Assembly: GCA_021772915.1 (NCBI GenBank)
Contig: JAJFLB010000053.1
Span: 186,001 to 250,000 of the forward strand
Reading direction: 5' to 3'
DNA length: 64,000 bases
From: Gammaproteobacteria bacterium
Lineage (GTDB): Bacteria > Pseudomonadota > Gammaproteobacteria > Xanthomonadales > SZUA-36
Positions 18,301 through 26,442 of the stretch are shown piece after piece. Every line of letters begins with the position of its first letter. Positions within the stretch are counted from its first letter, which is position 1. The translations under genes and the position numbers were made by a program. A model generated the notes under the pieces. It did not search any database. It saw only the letters and a list, made by a program, of their open reading frames with translations, and was not told the DNA's origin.

Positions 18301-20280
18301 GGTATGGGAATAACAGCACGCGGTGCCTGGGAAGGGGTCAAACGCCATTTTCGGGAGATGGGTAGAAATATACAAAAAGAACCTTTCAGTGTCGTTGGTA
18401 TCGGTGACATGTCAGGTGATGTTTTCGGCAATGGCATGCTGCTCTCAAGACAGACTCAACTTAAAGCTGCATTCAATCATCTGCACATTTTTCTGGACCC
18501 TGAGCCGGATATCAAAAGGTCGTATAAGGAACGTCTGCGATTGTTCAAGTTGTCACGTTCGGGTTGGGACAATTATGACAAGGCACTGATTTCAAAGGGT
18601 GGAGGGGTTTATTCAAGGCTGGCGAAGAGCATCCCGATCAGCAAGGAAGTCCAAACCTGGCTGGGGATGGAAGATAAGGAGCTGACACCGAACACCTTGA
18701 TTAGGGGATTGCTTACAGCCAAAGTGGACATGTTGTGGAACGGTGGTATTGGCACTTACGTCAAATCATCTGACGAAAGCCATATCGAGGCGGGTGACGC
18801 ACAAAATAACCGCCTACGGGTCAATGGTGTTGAATTGCGTTGCAAAGTGGTAGGCGAGGGTGGCAATCTTGGTCTGACACAGCCGGGAAGGATTGAATAC
18901 GCGCAGTCCGGTGGACGCATCAATAGCGATTTTATAGATAACTCAGCCGGTGTTGCATGCTCCGACCATGAGGTCAACATCAAAATCCTGCTCAACCAGG
19001 TCCTGCGTGCAAAAAAACTCAGTATGTCCGATAGAAACCAGTTGTTGGTCGATATGACCGATGAAGTTGCGCAATTGGTATTGCGCAGTAATTATCTGCA
19101 GTCGCAAACGATTTCGATGATGGAAGTGCTGACCGGCGCCCGCCTGGGTGCGAAGCAGCACTTTATTTCGGTGCTGGAAGGCGAAGGTATTCTGGATCGT
19201 GATCTTGAGTTTTTGCCTGGCGATGAGGAATTGACCCAACGGCGTGATAGTGGTCAGGGATTGAGCCGTCCTGAACTGGCGGTATTACTGTCCTACAGCA
19301 AGATCATGCTTTACCGGCAATTACTGAATTCTGATGTGCCGGAAGATCCATGGTTGTCCGGGGAATTGCAGCGTTACTTCCCGCAGCCACTGCAGCACAA
19401 GTACGCCAGCTATATGGATGGTCACCGTCTCAAACGTGAAATTATTGCCACCCAAATCACCAACGGCATGGTCAATCGCATGGGGGCATCATTTGCGTTG
19501 CGTATGCATGAAGATACTGGCGCGACAGCTGCTGAGGTTGCCAGGGCTTATACCATTGCGAGGGAGATTTTCAGGGGACGTGAGTTCTGGGACAGAGTAG
19601 AAGCCCTGGACAACAAGGTAGACACCGAGCTGCAGATCAGCGCCATGCTCGTGATGTGGAACCTGTTACGTCAGGCCACCCGTTGGGTACTTAATCAACC
19701 CGGTCATCAGCTGGATATTCGGGCAATGATTGATCGTCTGGCTCCAGGGTTGGAAGTTCTGGAAAAGAAAATTGGGCGCTCACAGAACACTGCGGAAAAG
19801 GAACAGGTGACAGCACAGGTAGAAACCCTGACCGCAGGTGGTATGCCAAAAGTGTTGGCCAATCGTACTGCCCGATTGCCTTTGCTCTATCCTGCACTGG
19901 ACGTGGTGGAAACGGCAGCCAGGCGGAAAGCGGATGTGTTGACGGTCGCCACGGTCTTTTTCGGTTTGGGTGACAGACTGGGTTTGAAATGGTTACGTGA
20001 GAGTGTGGAGAAACTACCGGTCGAAGGCCAGTGGCATGCCCACGCACGGGGTAACTTGCGCGATGAACTGTATTCCCAACATCGTCGTTTGGTCGGCAGG
20101 GTTCTGGAATCCTTTGAAAAAGCAAAAGATCCCGTCAAGAGCTGGGTTCAAACCAATGCAACCGATGTTGAACGGGTTACTCAAATGATAAAAGGCATGC
20201 ACGATCTGACATCCATGGATTACGCAACGGTTTCCGTTGCAGTGCGCTCCCTGGAGCAGTTGTTGGTGGAAACAGAATAA
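15331..20280 (+). CDS. gdhB: NAD-dependent glutamate dehydrogenase, large (180-kDa) type
   Basis: The 1,649-residue enzyme oxidises glutamate to 2-oxoglutarate and ammonia with NAD+, a catabolic role. Length and sequence match the L-GDH family of Pseudomonas and Streptomyces. An N-terminal regulatory region covers about the first 700 residues. The catalytic core follows, with [25 protein letters not shown] split around residue 850 and [10 protein letters not shown] after it. [20 protein letters not shown] (split) and [19 protein letters not shown] are also family marks. I start at the ATG at 15331 (GGTGGAGAACCA before it), not the TTG at 15313. A TATAAT lies at 15292-15297. Codons at about residues 910-933 are abnormally AT-rich. 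NAD kinase starts 1 nt after the stop. Confidence 0.96.
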   Translation: MQANDQASKQSFVEQIKTVLANRMASRVARRAAFFTDAFFQRVPLADLSKETPVMMATMVARQLDFFQQRVSGELLVRVFNAVKETDGWDSEHTIVELANDDMPFLVGTASLVMQELSLGVHLIVHPVLNVERDSVGELKAFHASASKQHPTESFIHLHIDKQTDPAVLALVESRLKSRMAVVRDTVVDWRSMKEHFELAIEEFGVHAPDLDPAVRKQCVEFLKWAGDDRFIFIGARDYDIVQDGDTALLNVVSGTGQGLLREHGKTILSRPIVSLSDEARFNPSAPLVITKANTRAPLHRSGYMDYIGVLRFDEAGKVIGEYRFIGLFTSNAYMQRVSSVPLVRMKVKTVLKNSGLPKDHHAWKSLLHIIETLPRDDLLQASSTELLAIATGVLDLQERQGVRLFIRRERFGRFFSCLVYLPRDHFNTENREKIQRILKRAMKGKKLDYVVQVSESVLARLQVIIRPKAGTDPRPDVRVLEGKIIHALRSWNEELTTILIQKHGEETGLQWGKKYGEAFPAAYIEDVSPWVAAFDVEKIAALTDVHDLQLSLYRPRARESNLIRFKIFKLERSIPLSHVLPMLEDMGLHIVSERPYELKFDQGASVWVQDFDMVYGRGKDLDLEMVRENFQQTFENTWRGVTLSDGFNGLVLACQLHWRQVKMIRAYCRYLLQAGITYSQAYMEETLARHPLMARLLVELFNAMFDPACGTESDYRKELAAKNLQRTLFGLSTIKRCDDNVLLELLDTAVKARQEDRVTQVATIKKVFNLALARVNSLDEDRILSSFYEVIKATLRTNFYQQAEDGKVLEYMSFKLDSAKVPSLPKPVPFREIWVFSAAMEGIHLRGGTVARGGLRWSDRKEDFRTEVLGLMKAQNVKNTIIVPVGAKGGFVVKHLPQNGSRDDIMAEVTKCYRIFINGLLDITDNLDEDNIVPPKGLIRCDGDDPYLVVAADKGTATFSDTANEIAVERRFWLDDAFASGGSVGYDHKGMGITARGAWEGVKRHFREMGRNIQKEPFSVVGIGDMSGDVFGNGMLLSRQTQLKAAFNHLHIFLDPEPDIKRSYKERLRLFKLSRSGWDNYDKALISKGGGVYSRLAKSIPISKEVQTWLGMEDKELTPNTLIRGLLTAKVDMLWNGGIGTYVKSSDESHIEAGDAQNNRLRVNGVELRCKVVGEGGNLGLTQPGRIEYAQSGGRINSDFIDNSAGVACSDHEVNIKILLNQVLRAKKLSMSDRNQLLVDMTDEVAQLVLRSNYLQSQTISMMEVLTGARLGAKQHFISVLEGEGILDRDLEFLPGDEELTQRRDSGQGLSRPELAVLLSYSKIMLYRQLLNSDVPEDPWLSGELQRYFPQPLQHKYASYMDGHRLKREIIATQITNGMVNRMGASFALRMHEDTGATAAEVARAYTIAREIFRGREFWDRVEALDNKVDTELQISAMLVMWNLLRQATRWVLNQPGHQLDIRAMIDRLAPGLEVLEKKIGRSQNTAEKEQVTAQVETLTAGGMPKVLANRTARLPLLYPALDVVETAARRKADVLTVATVFFGLGDRLGLKWLRESVEKLPVEGQWHAHARGNLRDELYSQHRRLVGRVLESFEKAKDPVKSWVQTNATDVERVTQMIKGMHDLTSMDYATVSVAVRSLEQLLVETE

Positions 20281-20281
20281 T

Positions 20282-21046
20282 ATGACGACACCCCGTATAC
20301 ATTTTGTAGCAAGCCAGGTCACTCCTGCAGGGGAAGCCGCAAGGGTGATGCAAAGTCGTTATGGTCAGTTTCCACCAGAGGAGGCGGAAATCATTGTTGC
20401 CCTCGGCGGTGATGGCTTTATGCTGCGTACCTTGCATCGTTTCATCGAAAGCGGTTTACCCGTGTTCGGGATGAAAATCGGTAATGTTGGATTCCTGATG
20501 AATCGTTACTCTGAAGACGATCTGGTCATGCGACTGGCTGCGGCGCGCGAGGTATGTCTCAATCCGTTGTGTATGAAGGTACAGACAAAATCAGGTTCGT
20601 CTGCCGAGGCGCTGGCCATTAATGAAATCTCATTATTGAGACAAACTAACCAGGCTGCACATCTTCGTATCCTCGTCAATGGTGCTACAAAAGTGGAGGA
20701 ACTGGTTTGTGACGGTGTATTGTTGGCGACAGCTGCCGGTAGTACGGCCTACAATCTCTCGGCACATGGCTCAATACTGCCACTGGGAACAGAGGCGCTG
20801 GCTTTAACACCCATCAGCCCATTCAGGCCGCGGCGCTGGCGAGGTGCAATATTGCCCGCCTCTGTAAAAGTCAGGATTGAAGTGCTGGACTCTGACAAAC
20901 GTTCGGTAAGCGCAACCGCAGATGCCCACGAAGTCAGGAATGTCATTAGCGTTGATGCATATGAAGATAAAGAGACCGAACTCAAGCTTCTTTTTGACCC
21001 TGACCATTCATTGGAAGAGCGCATACTGAACGAGCAGTTTCTATAG
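20282..21046 (+). CDS. nadK: NAD kinase
   Basis: The 254-residue enzyme phosphorylates NAD+ to NADP+ with ATP. It carries the GGDG motif (residues 42-45, in [14 protein letters not shown]), the following [12 protein letters not shown], the NEISLLR segment and [18 protein letters not shown], the conserved substrate region. It resembles the shorter alphaproteobacterial-style NAD kinases. Its ATG is 1 nt past the GDH stop, so it is almost certainly co-transcribed and possibly translationally coupled. The pairing links NAD-dependent glutamate catabolism with NADP supply. Confidence 0.95.
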   Translation: MTTPRIHFVASQVTPAGEAARVMQSRYGQFPPEEAEIIVALGGDGFMLRTLHRFIESGLPVFGMKIGNVGFLMNRYSEDDLVMRLAAAREVCLNPLCMKVQTKSGSSAEALAINEISLLRQTNQAAHLRILVNGATKVEELVCDGVLLATAAGSTAYNLSAHGSILPLGTEALALTPISPFRPRRWRGAILPASVKVRIEVLDSDKRSVSATADAHEVRNVISVDAYEDKETELKLLFDPDHSLEERILNEQFL

Positions 21047-21133
21047 TGACACGAATCCCGGAATTCACGGGCAGAGTAAATTCGATGCTTGAGACCTGGC
21101 TTTATCATCTTCTGAGAAAGCCTCTGCTATGCT

Positions 21134-22054
21134 ATGGGTATGGCGAAAGACAACATTCATACGCTAAATAACCAGCCTTTGGTTGTGGCTATTTCCTCGC
21201 GTGCCTTGTTTGATCTTGACGCAAGCCATGCTGTATTTGAGGCCGAAGGTCTCAAGGCCTACGCCGAGTACCAGATACGGCGCGAAAATGACCATTTGCA
21301 ACCGGGTGTAGCCTTTCCATTGGTGCAAAAACTGTTGGCCCTGAATGATGACGCGGTAAGCCATCAGGGTGTAGAGGTCATTCTGATGTCACGTAATAGC
21401 GCTGATTCGGGTCTGCGCATATTCAACAGCATCGAACATTATGGTCTGGGTATTGAGCGCGCCGTGTTTACCAATGGTGAAAGCCGGTTTCGTTATCTGC
21501 GGGATTTTGGTACGCAATTGTTTCTCTCCAGCCATGTTGAAGACGTACGTAGAACACTGGCGGCCGGGTTTGCGGCCGCAATGATCCTGCCGGGCACCAA
21601 AAACCAAAGAGGGGGTGGGCAGTTACGTCTGGCTTTTGATGGCGACGCCGTTCTATTCAGCGATGAAGCGGAGCGGGTATACCAGGCCGAGGGTCTGGAC
21701 GCATTTGCGCACAGGGAGAGGCAGAACGCCGGCACACCGCTACCGGGTGGCCCTTTCAAACCGTTACTGCAGGCATTGCAACGTATCCAATCGGCCTACC
21801 CGATTGACGACAATCCCATACGCACTGCACTGGTAACGGCGAGATCGGCCCCGGCACACAAGCGTGTGATTCTGACCTTGAGAAAATGGGGTATACGTAT
21901 TGATGAAGCCCTGTTCTTGGGTGGCAAACCCAAGGGGCCTTTTCTTTCTGCTTTTGGTGCAGATATTTTCTTTGATGACCAGCAAGTGCATTGCGAATCA
22001 GCCCGGGAGCACGTGCCCACGGGTCATGTTCCCCACGGCGTTCAAAATTCATAA
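21134..22054 (+). CDS. 5'-nucleotidase (cytosolic NT5C1-like family)
   Basis: The 306-residue protein matches the bacterial members of the cytosolic 5'-nucleotidase I family, which dephosphorylate nucleoside monophosphates. Features are AISSRALFDLDASHAVFE near residue 20 (the family's Asp-containing loop), VILMSRNSADSGLRIFNSI (about 80), FDGDAVLFSDEAERVY (about 170) and a C-terminal GGKPKGPFLSAFGADIFFDDQ. These are HAD-like acidic loops. The start may be the ATG at 21134 or at 21140. It lies 87 nt after NAD kinase on the same strand, so it may share transcripts with it. Confidence 0.88.
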   Translation: MGMAKDNIHTLNNQPLVVAISSRALFDLDASHAVFEAEGLKAYAEYQIRRENDHLQPGVAFPLVQKLLALNDDAVSHQGVEVILMSRNSADSGLRIFNSIEHYGLGIERAVFTNGESRFRYLRDFGTQLFLSSHVEDVRRTLAAGFAAAMILPGTKNQRGGGQLRLAFDGDAVLFSDEAERVYQAEGLDAFAHRERQNAGTPLPGGPFKPLLQALQRIQSAYPIDDNPIRTALVTARSAPAHKRVILTLRKWGIRIDEALFLGGKPKGPFLSAFGADIFFDDQQVHCESAREHVPTGHVPHGVQNS

Positions 22055-22106
22055 CGCAATCAGCCGGAAATCCCCAGTACGCAATGATCTTGTATCCTCA
22101 CAAATA

Positions 22107-22745
22107 CTAACCTGGCGGCTCCTGTACGGCCCCCAAACACTCCCGCGCCCGTGCTTCGACCGCATCCCAGTTTGCAGATGCTATTTCAGCAGCCACAAAC
22201 AGGGGTGCTACGAAACCGGCTGCAAATGCACCGGCGGCGATCCAGTCCCCGGCATTGTGTTGATCGACACCATTGGTAGGTACAATTTTCAAGAAAGGCA
22301 TCGGCCCTAGTACCGCACGAACCCAGTCAGGGCCTCCATTGGGGGAGGGAAACAGTTTGCACAGCTGGGCTCCCGCGTGGTGGGCGCGCAACATTTCTGT
22401 TGGTGTATGTGTACCGGGCATACTTGTAACACCCAGTTCGGTTGCTGCGTTGATAACGATTTCATCCACGACCGGAGAAACAAGAAAGCAGGCACCGGCC
22501 TCTACCGATTGGTGCGCCTGTTCCGCGTCGAGCACCGTTCCGGCACCCACGACGAGACCCTCACGGCTGGAAAAATCACGGATAAGGTCATACACACCCG
22601 GGATGGTCAGGGTGAATTCGATGATATTAAAGCCACCGCGTATCGCTGCCTCCATGGCCTGGGCAGCTTGTTCCTGGTTGTCCGTGCGCAAAATGGCACT
22701 GGCTTTGACTTGGCCTAAGTGCGCAACAAATGATTCGGGCGTCAC
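22107..22745 (-). CDS. KDPG/KHG aldolase family protein (Eda-like)
   Basis: The 212-residue TIM-barrel protein belongs to the KDPG aldolase family, which cleaves 2-keto-3-deoxy-6-phosphogluconate to pyruvate and glyceraldehyde-3-phosphate. Recognisable elements are the conserved Glu in IIEFTL, the GAGTVLD strand, PGTHTPTE, and the Schiff-base Lys in CKLFPS. The Arg found in the TLRT motif of E. coli Eda reads TLTIPG here, so phosphate or carboxylate binding may differ and the substrate could be another 2-keto-3-deoxy sugar acid. No other Entner-Doudoroff gene is nearby. It converges with the 5'-nucleotidase. Confidence 0.85.
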   Translation of the reverse strand: MTPESFVAHLGQVKASAILRTDNQEQAAQAMEAAIRGGFNIIEFTLTIPGVYDLIRDFSSREGLVVGAGTVLDAEQAHQSVEAGACFLVSPVVDEIVINAATELGVTSMPGTHTPTEMLRAHHAGAQLCKLFPSPNGGPDWVRAVLGPMPFLKIVPTNGVDQHNAGDWIAAGAFAAGFVAPLFVAAEIASANWDAVEARARECLGAVQEPPG

Positions 22746-22796
22746 CTGTTACTCACACAAACCAGCCTTTGCGTCGCCGGCAGCACGGCAAGTAGC

Positions 22797-23039
22797 TTAA
22801 TCATAAATACTTAACTTTTCAGAAGAGCACTGTTCGTGAAAGAGGTAGATCTCAACACACTTTTCAGACGATAAATTCTCCACCCAATCGAACCTGTCTT
22901 CCACGGACAGCAAGCGAATTTCATGCAACGGGCAGTCGATGGGCTTGTCATCCATGGGACATGCCATTGTCAGCCCAAAAATTCTGGTTTTGAGTGCCTC
23001 GGTGTCATTGAGATTAATTTTTCTTTCGATACCAGTCAT
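22797..23039 (-). CDS. small conserved-looking cytoplasmic protein, function unknown
   Basis: An 80-residue product starting at the ATG at 23039, with AGAGG 7 nt upstream; a TTG six bases earlier is less likely. It is acidic, without a signal peptide or membrane segment. It has a CPMDDKPIDCPLHEIR motif (two Cys, one His) and a third Cys in HEQC, followed by SSEKLSIYD. The Cys/His pattern could bind a metal, but I recognise no family. It is divergent from the S9 peptidase and 51 nt upstream of the aldolase gene. Confidence 0.6.
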   Translation of the reverse strand: MTGIERKINLNDTEALKTRIFGLTMACPMDDKPIDCPLHEIRLLSVEDRFDWVENLSSEKCVEIYLFHEQCSSEKLSIYD

Positions 23040-23200
23040 GAACAACCTCTGGCTTCATTATATACCTGCACCCCTACTTGGTGATATACAAGATGGGATT
23101 TCGAGGTGAGCGGCAAGGAAATAGCCCCAACGAATTGCCGTACCATCCGGTAATACCACAGCCAACAAGTCTGGCGCTTGAAACTTAAGTGCTGAAACAG

Positions 23201-23280
23201 CCCACCGGTAGAGGTGGGAGTGTTGACGACAGCTCATGTCGTGGTGGATTTACGGCAAGCCGTGGGTTACCCTCGCGGGT
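23201..23280 (+). promoter_or_regulatory. structured 5' leader: four consecutive perfect hairpins
   Basis: Within 80 nt, four stems pair perfectly: CCCACC/GGTGGG (23201-23218), ACGACA/TGTCGT (23226-23242), ACGG/CCGT (23252-23263) and ACCC/GGGT (23269-23280). The block ends 29 nt before the GTG start of the S9 peptidase. It does not match the riboswitch classes I can recall. It could be an attenuator or unknown cis-regulatory RNA, or the hairpin end of a lost IS200/IS605-type element. Confidence 0.5.
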
Positions 23281-23309
23281 CAAATTATCTGCAATCCCTG
23301 GAGCAAACC

Positions 23310-25295
23310 GTGAAGAAAATAATTCTCCTTTTTGCCAGTCTGATCATGGGACTGGCCCCCATATCCCTGTTCGCAGAGATAAGCCACACTGAAGCCAATA
23401 ACGGAAACCTCAAAATGCAGGATGTTCCCGAGATTCCACGTTCTGTTGTTGTCAGTCTCAACCGTTATCAGAACGTGCGCTCCGCTGGGTTTCTGGACTG
23501 GAGCGAGGACAGCAGCGGTATTTTTGTATCCACGCGTTTTGGGGACGTCAGCCAGGTTCACCGTGTTGGCCGTGCGGGAGGTGCCCGGCAGCAGATCACA
23601 TTCTTTGATGAGCCGGTTGGAGGTCTACAACGTCAACCTGGCGGTTCAAAGATGGTTTTCACCATGGACGCAGGGGGCAGTGAATTTTCACAAATATTTC
23701 TACTCGACCCAATCAGCAATGACGATGCCGTGATGTTGACCGATGGTGAGTCGCGTAATGGTTCCGTGGTCTGGGACCGATTGGGAGAAAATATCGCGTT
23801 CCGGAGTACGCGTCGCAACGGTGCATCCAATGATGTCTGGATGATGAATGTGTCCAATCCGGAGACCGCCCACATGGTTCTGGAATCCCCTGACGGGACG
23901 TATTGGGCAGCGTCTGATTTCTCTTCCGACAACAGCCAGCTGTTGGTGCTCAACTACGTGGGCAACGCCGATTCAAGAATTCATCTTTTGGACGTTGCAA
24001 GCGGTAGTATGCGGCTGTTGGCCGGTGATCCGGACACGCCGAGTTCAAATTTCCCATTTGCTTTTGATCGTGAGGGCACCGGGTTCTGGTATATCACTGA
24101 TGTCAAAGGTGATTTCCAGCAACTCGCCTGGCAATCCCTTGCCAAAGGGTCTGAGCCTGTAATGCTGACTGCCGATATTCCCTGGAACGTGGAAACCGGA
24201 GCGATTAGCAAGGATCGAAGTCGTGCCGCGTTTGCGGTGAACGTAGATGGATTGTCGCGGATCTATCTGCTCGACCTGGCGAGCCGGGAGTTTGTGCCTG
24301 TCAAAGTGATACCCACGGGATTGGTAGGGGGAATGGAGTTCAGTCCGGATGGCACGAAATTGGGGCTGACGCTGAACACTTCCAAAACACCCAGTGATAG
24401 TTTCGTGTTGCAACTGGGCAAAAAGGCGCTTAAATATGGTGATCTTGTACGCTGGACCCACAGCGAAGTCGGGGGCCTTGATACGGACAGTTTTATTGAA
24501 CCTGAACTGGTGCATTACCCGACTTTTGACAGCAACGACGCTGGTCCGAAGAGAATACCTGCCTGGCTGTACAAACCAGCCAAAAAGGGCCCTCACCCGG
24601 TCATCATTGCGATTCACGGTGGGCCGGAGAGTCAGGCAAGACCGTCTTTCAGCAGCACTTACCAGATATGGTTGCAAAAACTCGGGGTCGCGGTCATTCG
24701 CCCCAACGTGCGCGGTTCAAGTGGCTATGGCAAGCACTACATGTCCCTTGACAACGGCTTCAAACGGGAGGATTCGGTCAGGGACATCGGCGCGCTGTTG
24801 GACTGGATAGCCACCCAACCGTCGTTGGATGAGGGTCGTGTAGCGGTATTCGGTGGCAGTTATGGGGGTTACATGGTACTGGCCAGTGCCGTGCATTACA
24901 GCGACCGTCTTAAAGCGGCGGTGGATGTGGTGGGTATCAGCAACTTTGTCACTTTTCTCGAAAATACCCAGGATTACCGTCGTGATCTCAGACGGGCAGA
25001 GTATGGTGATGAACGTGAGCCTGCCATGCGCGCCCACCTGCAAAGCATCAGCCCCCTGACCAATATTGACAGGATAAAAATACCCATGCTGGTGGTGCAG
25101 GGACAAAATGATCCCAGGGTGCCAGTGACTGAAGCGATCCAGGTGGTGGATGCCCTACGGAAACAGGGCCAGCGGGTTTGGTACATGAACGCCATGAATG
25201 AAGGACATGGTTACCGCAAAAAGGAAAATAGGGATATCTATCAGCAGGCGACCATGATGTTCTTGCAGCAACACCTGGTCGGCAACAGCCAGTAA
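23310..25295 (+). CDS. secreted S9 family peptidase (prolyl oligopeptidase / acylaminoacyl peptidase type)
   Basis: The 661-residue enzyme begins with a clear signal peptide (KKIILLFASLIMGLAPISLFA), which fixes the start at the GTG at 23310 after CTGGAG. Residues about 50-400 form a beta-propeller (WSEDSSGIFVST, TDGESRNGSVVWDR, FSPDGTKLGLTL blades). The C-terminal alpha/beta-hydrolase holds the triad: Ser in GGSYGGYM, Asp in QGQNDPRVP, His in EGHGYRKKEN. S9 enzymes trim oligopeptides. Location suggests periplasmic or outer-membrane digestion of imported peptides. The hairpin-rich leader upstream hints at RNA-level control. Confidence 0.92.
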   Translation: MKKIILLFASLIMGLAPISLFAEISHTEANNGNLKMQDVPEIPRSVVVSLNRYQNVRSAGFLDWSEDSSGIFVSTRFGDVSQVHRVGRAGGARQQITFFDEPVGGLQRQPGGSKMVFTMDAGGSEFSQIFLLDPISNDDAVMLTDGESRNGSVVWDRLGENIAFRSTRRNGASNDVWMMNVSNPETAHMVLESPDGTYWAASDFSSDNSQLLVLNYVGNADSRIHLLDVASGSMRLLAGDPDTPSSNFPFAFDREGTGFWYITDVKGDFQQLAWQSLAKGSEPVMLTADIPWNVETGAISKDRSRAAFAVNVDGLSRIYLLDLASREFVPVKVIPTGLVGGMEFSPDGTKLGLTLNTSKTPSDSFVLQLGKKALKYGDLVRWTHSEVGGLDTDSFIEPELVHYPTFDSNDAGPKRIPAWLYKPAKKGPHPVIIAIHGGPESQARPSFSSTYQIWLQKLGVAVIRPNVRGSSGYGKHYMSLDNGFKREDSVRDIGALLDWIATQPSLDEGRVAVFGGSYGGYMVLASAVHYSDRLKAAVDVVGISNFVTFLENTQDYRRDLRRAEYGDEREPAMRAHLQSISPLTNIDRIKIPMLVVQGQNDPRVPVTEAIQVVDALRKQGQRVWYMNAMNEGHGYRKKENRDIYQQATMMFLQQHLVGNSQ

Positions 25296-25322
25296 ACCTG
25301 ACTGAAAGCCCGGCGAGAGGCA

Positions 25323-25559
25323 ATGGTGAGCTGTACAAATTGCAAGCAACCACTTCCTGGGCAAGCCCTTTTCTGCCCGCATTGCGGACAGTCCATCAAG
25401 GTCAGTACACGACCTTGGTTGGAGGTATTCAAAGAATTACTCAAAGATATGTTTGACTTTGACGGTCGCGTGTTGGGTTCATGGCCGCTGATACTGCCGG
25501 ATAGTCCGACCACCAGCCCGGACCACAAAATTGAATTGGCCAGCCATATTGGGCCCTGA
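25323..25559 (+). CDS. zinc-ribbon protein, truncated DUF3667-like fragment
   Basis: A 78-residue product with a CTNC...CPHC zinc ribbon (Cys at about 4, 7, 18 and 21), then RPWLEVFKELLKDMFDFDGRVLGS (split), which looks like the start of DUF3667 membrane proteins. In that family several membrane helices follow; here the sequence departs after about residue 55 and ends without any hydrophobic segment. It is therefore probably a decayed or truncated gene rather than a functional small protein. It fits between the S9 peptidase and the methyltransferase, only 12 nt before the latter. Confidence 0.5.
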   Translation: MVSCTNCKQPLPGQALFCPHCGQSIKVSTRPWLEVFKELLKDMFDFDGRVLGSWPLILPDSPTTSPDHKIELASHIGP

Positions 25560-25571
25560 AGGACTCCAGTC

Positions 25572-26429
25572 ATGAAAAGATACACCTGTCTTATCCTTGC
25601 CACCGCTTTGGTACTTTCAAGCTCCGGTAACCTGCAAGCAACAGATAATGAGCTTGTCAGGGTGATTGGCAGCGAAAGCCGCACTGCGGCATTTGCCCAA
25701 CGCGACCCGGCCCGTCACCCCCAGGCAGTGTTGGAGTTTTTTGGAATCAGCCCGGACATGGCGGTGGCAGAGATTTGGCCAAGCTCTGGCTGGTGGTCGG
25801 AAATTCTGGCCCCGTATCTGGGTGACGGTGGCCGCTACTATGCCGTCGGTTACTCCTTGAGCGCCAGACGTACACCGCAATGGCGAAAAAACATGGCCAA
25901 AGAACTCAAACGGAAGTTCAGCGGTGACCCACAGCGTTTCTCAAAGGTCATCGTCACGTCGCTTTCCGTACCTGAAGATACAGAGATTGCACCACCAGGT
26001 ACACTGGACATGGTGCTGACGTTTCGCAACGTCCACAATTGGATTAAAGGTGACTATGCAGCTGGCGTATTCAAGTCCATGTTTGCTGCACTGAAACCGG
26101 GAGGAACACTTGGTTTGGTGGAGCACCGTGCACCGGATGATGCCGATGTGGATTTCATGAAACGCAGTGGGTATGTGAGTGAATCCTATGTGATTTCAGC
26201 TGCACAAGACGCAGGTTTTGAGTTGCTGCAAAGGTCGGAAATTAATGCCAATCCAAATGATGACAAGAACCATTCCAAGGGTGTGTGGACATTGCCACCC
26301 AGCTTGCGGTACTGCCGTAGTCTTGACGATCAGGCCGATTCTGAACGGTGTACGATAAAATATCGTGCGATTGGAGAGTCCGACCGCATGACGCTGAAGT
26401 TTACCAAGCCGATACCCGAAACGGGCTGA
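25572..26429 (+). CDS. exported class I SAM-dependent methyltransferase-like protein (COG4798 type)
   Basis: The 285-residue protein has a signal peptide (CLILATALVLSSSGNLQA, cut near residue 24) followed by a methyltransferase fold. AEIWPSSGWWSEILAPYL stands where motif I lies, LDMVLTFRNVHNW is the motif IV region, and LKPGGTLGLVEHR is motif VI. It matches the family of predicted secreted methyltransferases. SAM is cytoplasmic, so an exported enzyme is puzzling: either it binds something else, or the N-terminus is a membrane anchor. It lies in a same-strand run with the preceding peptidase. Confidence 0.85.
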   Translation: MKRYTCLILATALVLSSSGNLQATDNELVRVIGSESRTAAFAQRDPARHPQAVLEFFGISPDMAVAEIWPSSGWWSEILAPYLGDGGRYYAVGYSLSARRTPQWRKNMAKELKRKFSGDPQRFSKVIVTSLSVPEDTEIAPPGTLDMVLTFRNVHNWIKGDYAAGVFKSMFAALKPGGTLGLVEHRAPDDADVDFMKRSGYVSESYVISAAQDAGFELLQRSEINANPNDDKNHSKGVWTLPPSLRYCRSLDDQADSERCTIKYRAIGESDRMTLKFTKPIPETG

Positions 26430-26442
26430 CAGGTCCTGTTTG

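Noticed and set aside
23201-23280. Omega-RNA / TnpB right end
   Set aside because: Hairpins look similar, but no tnpA or tnpB remnant is nearby; kept only as an alternative for the leader.
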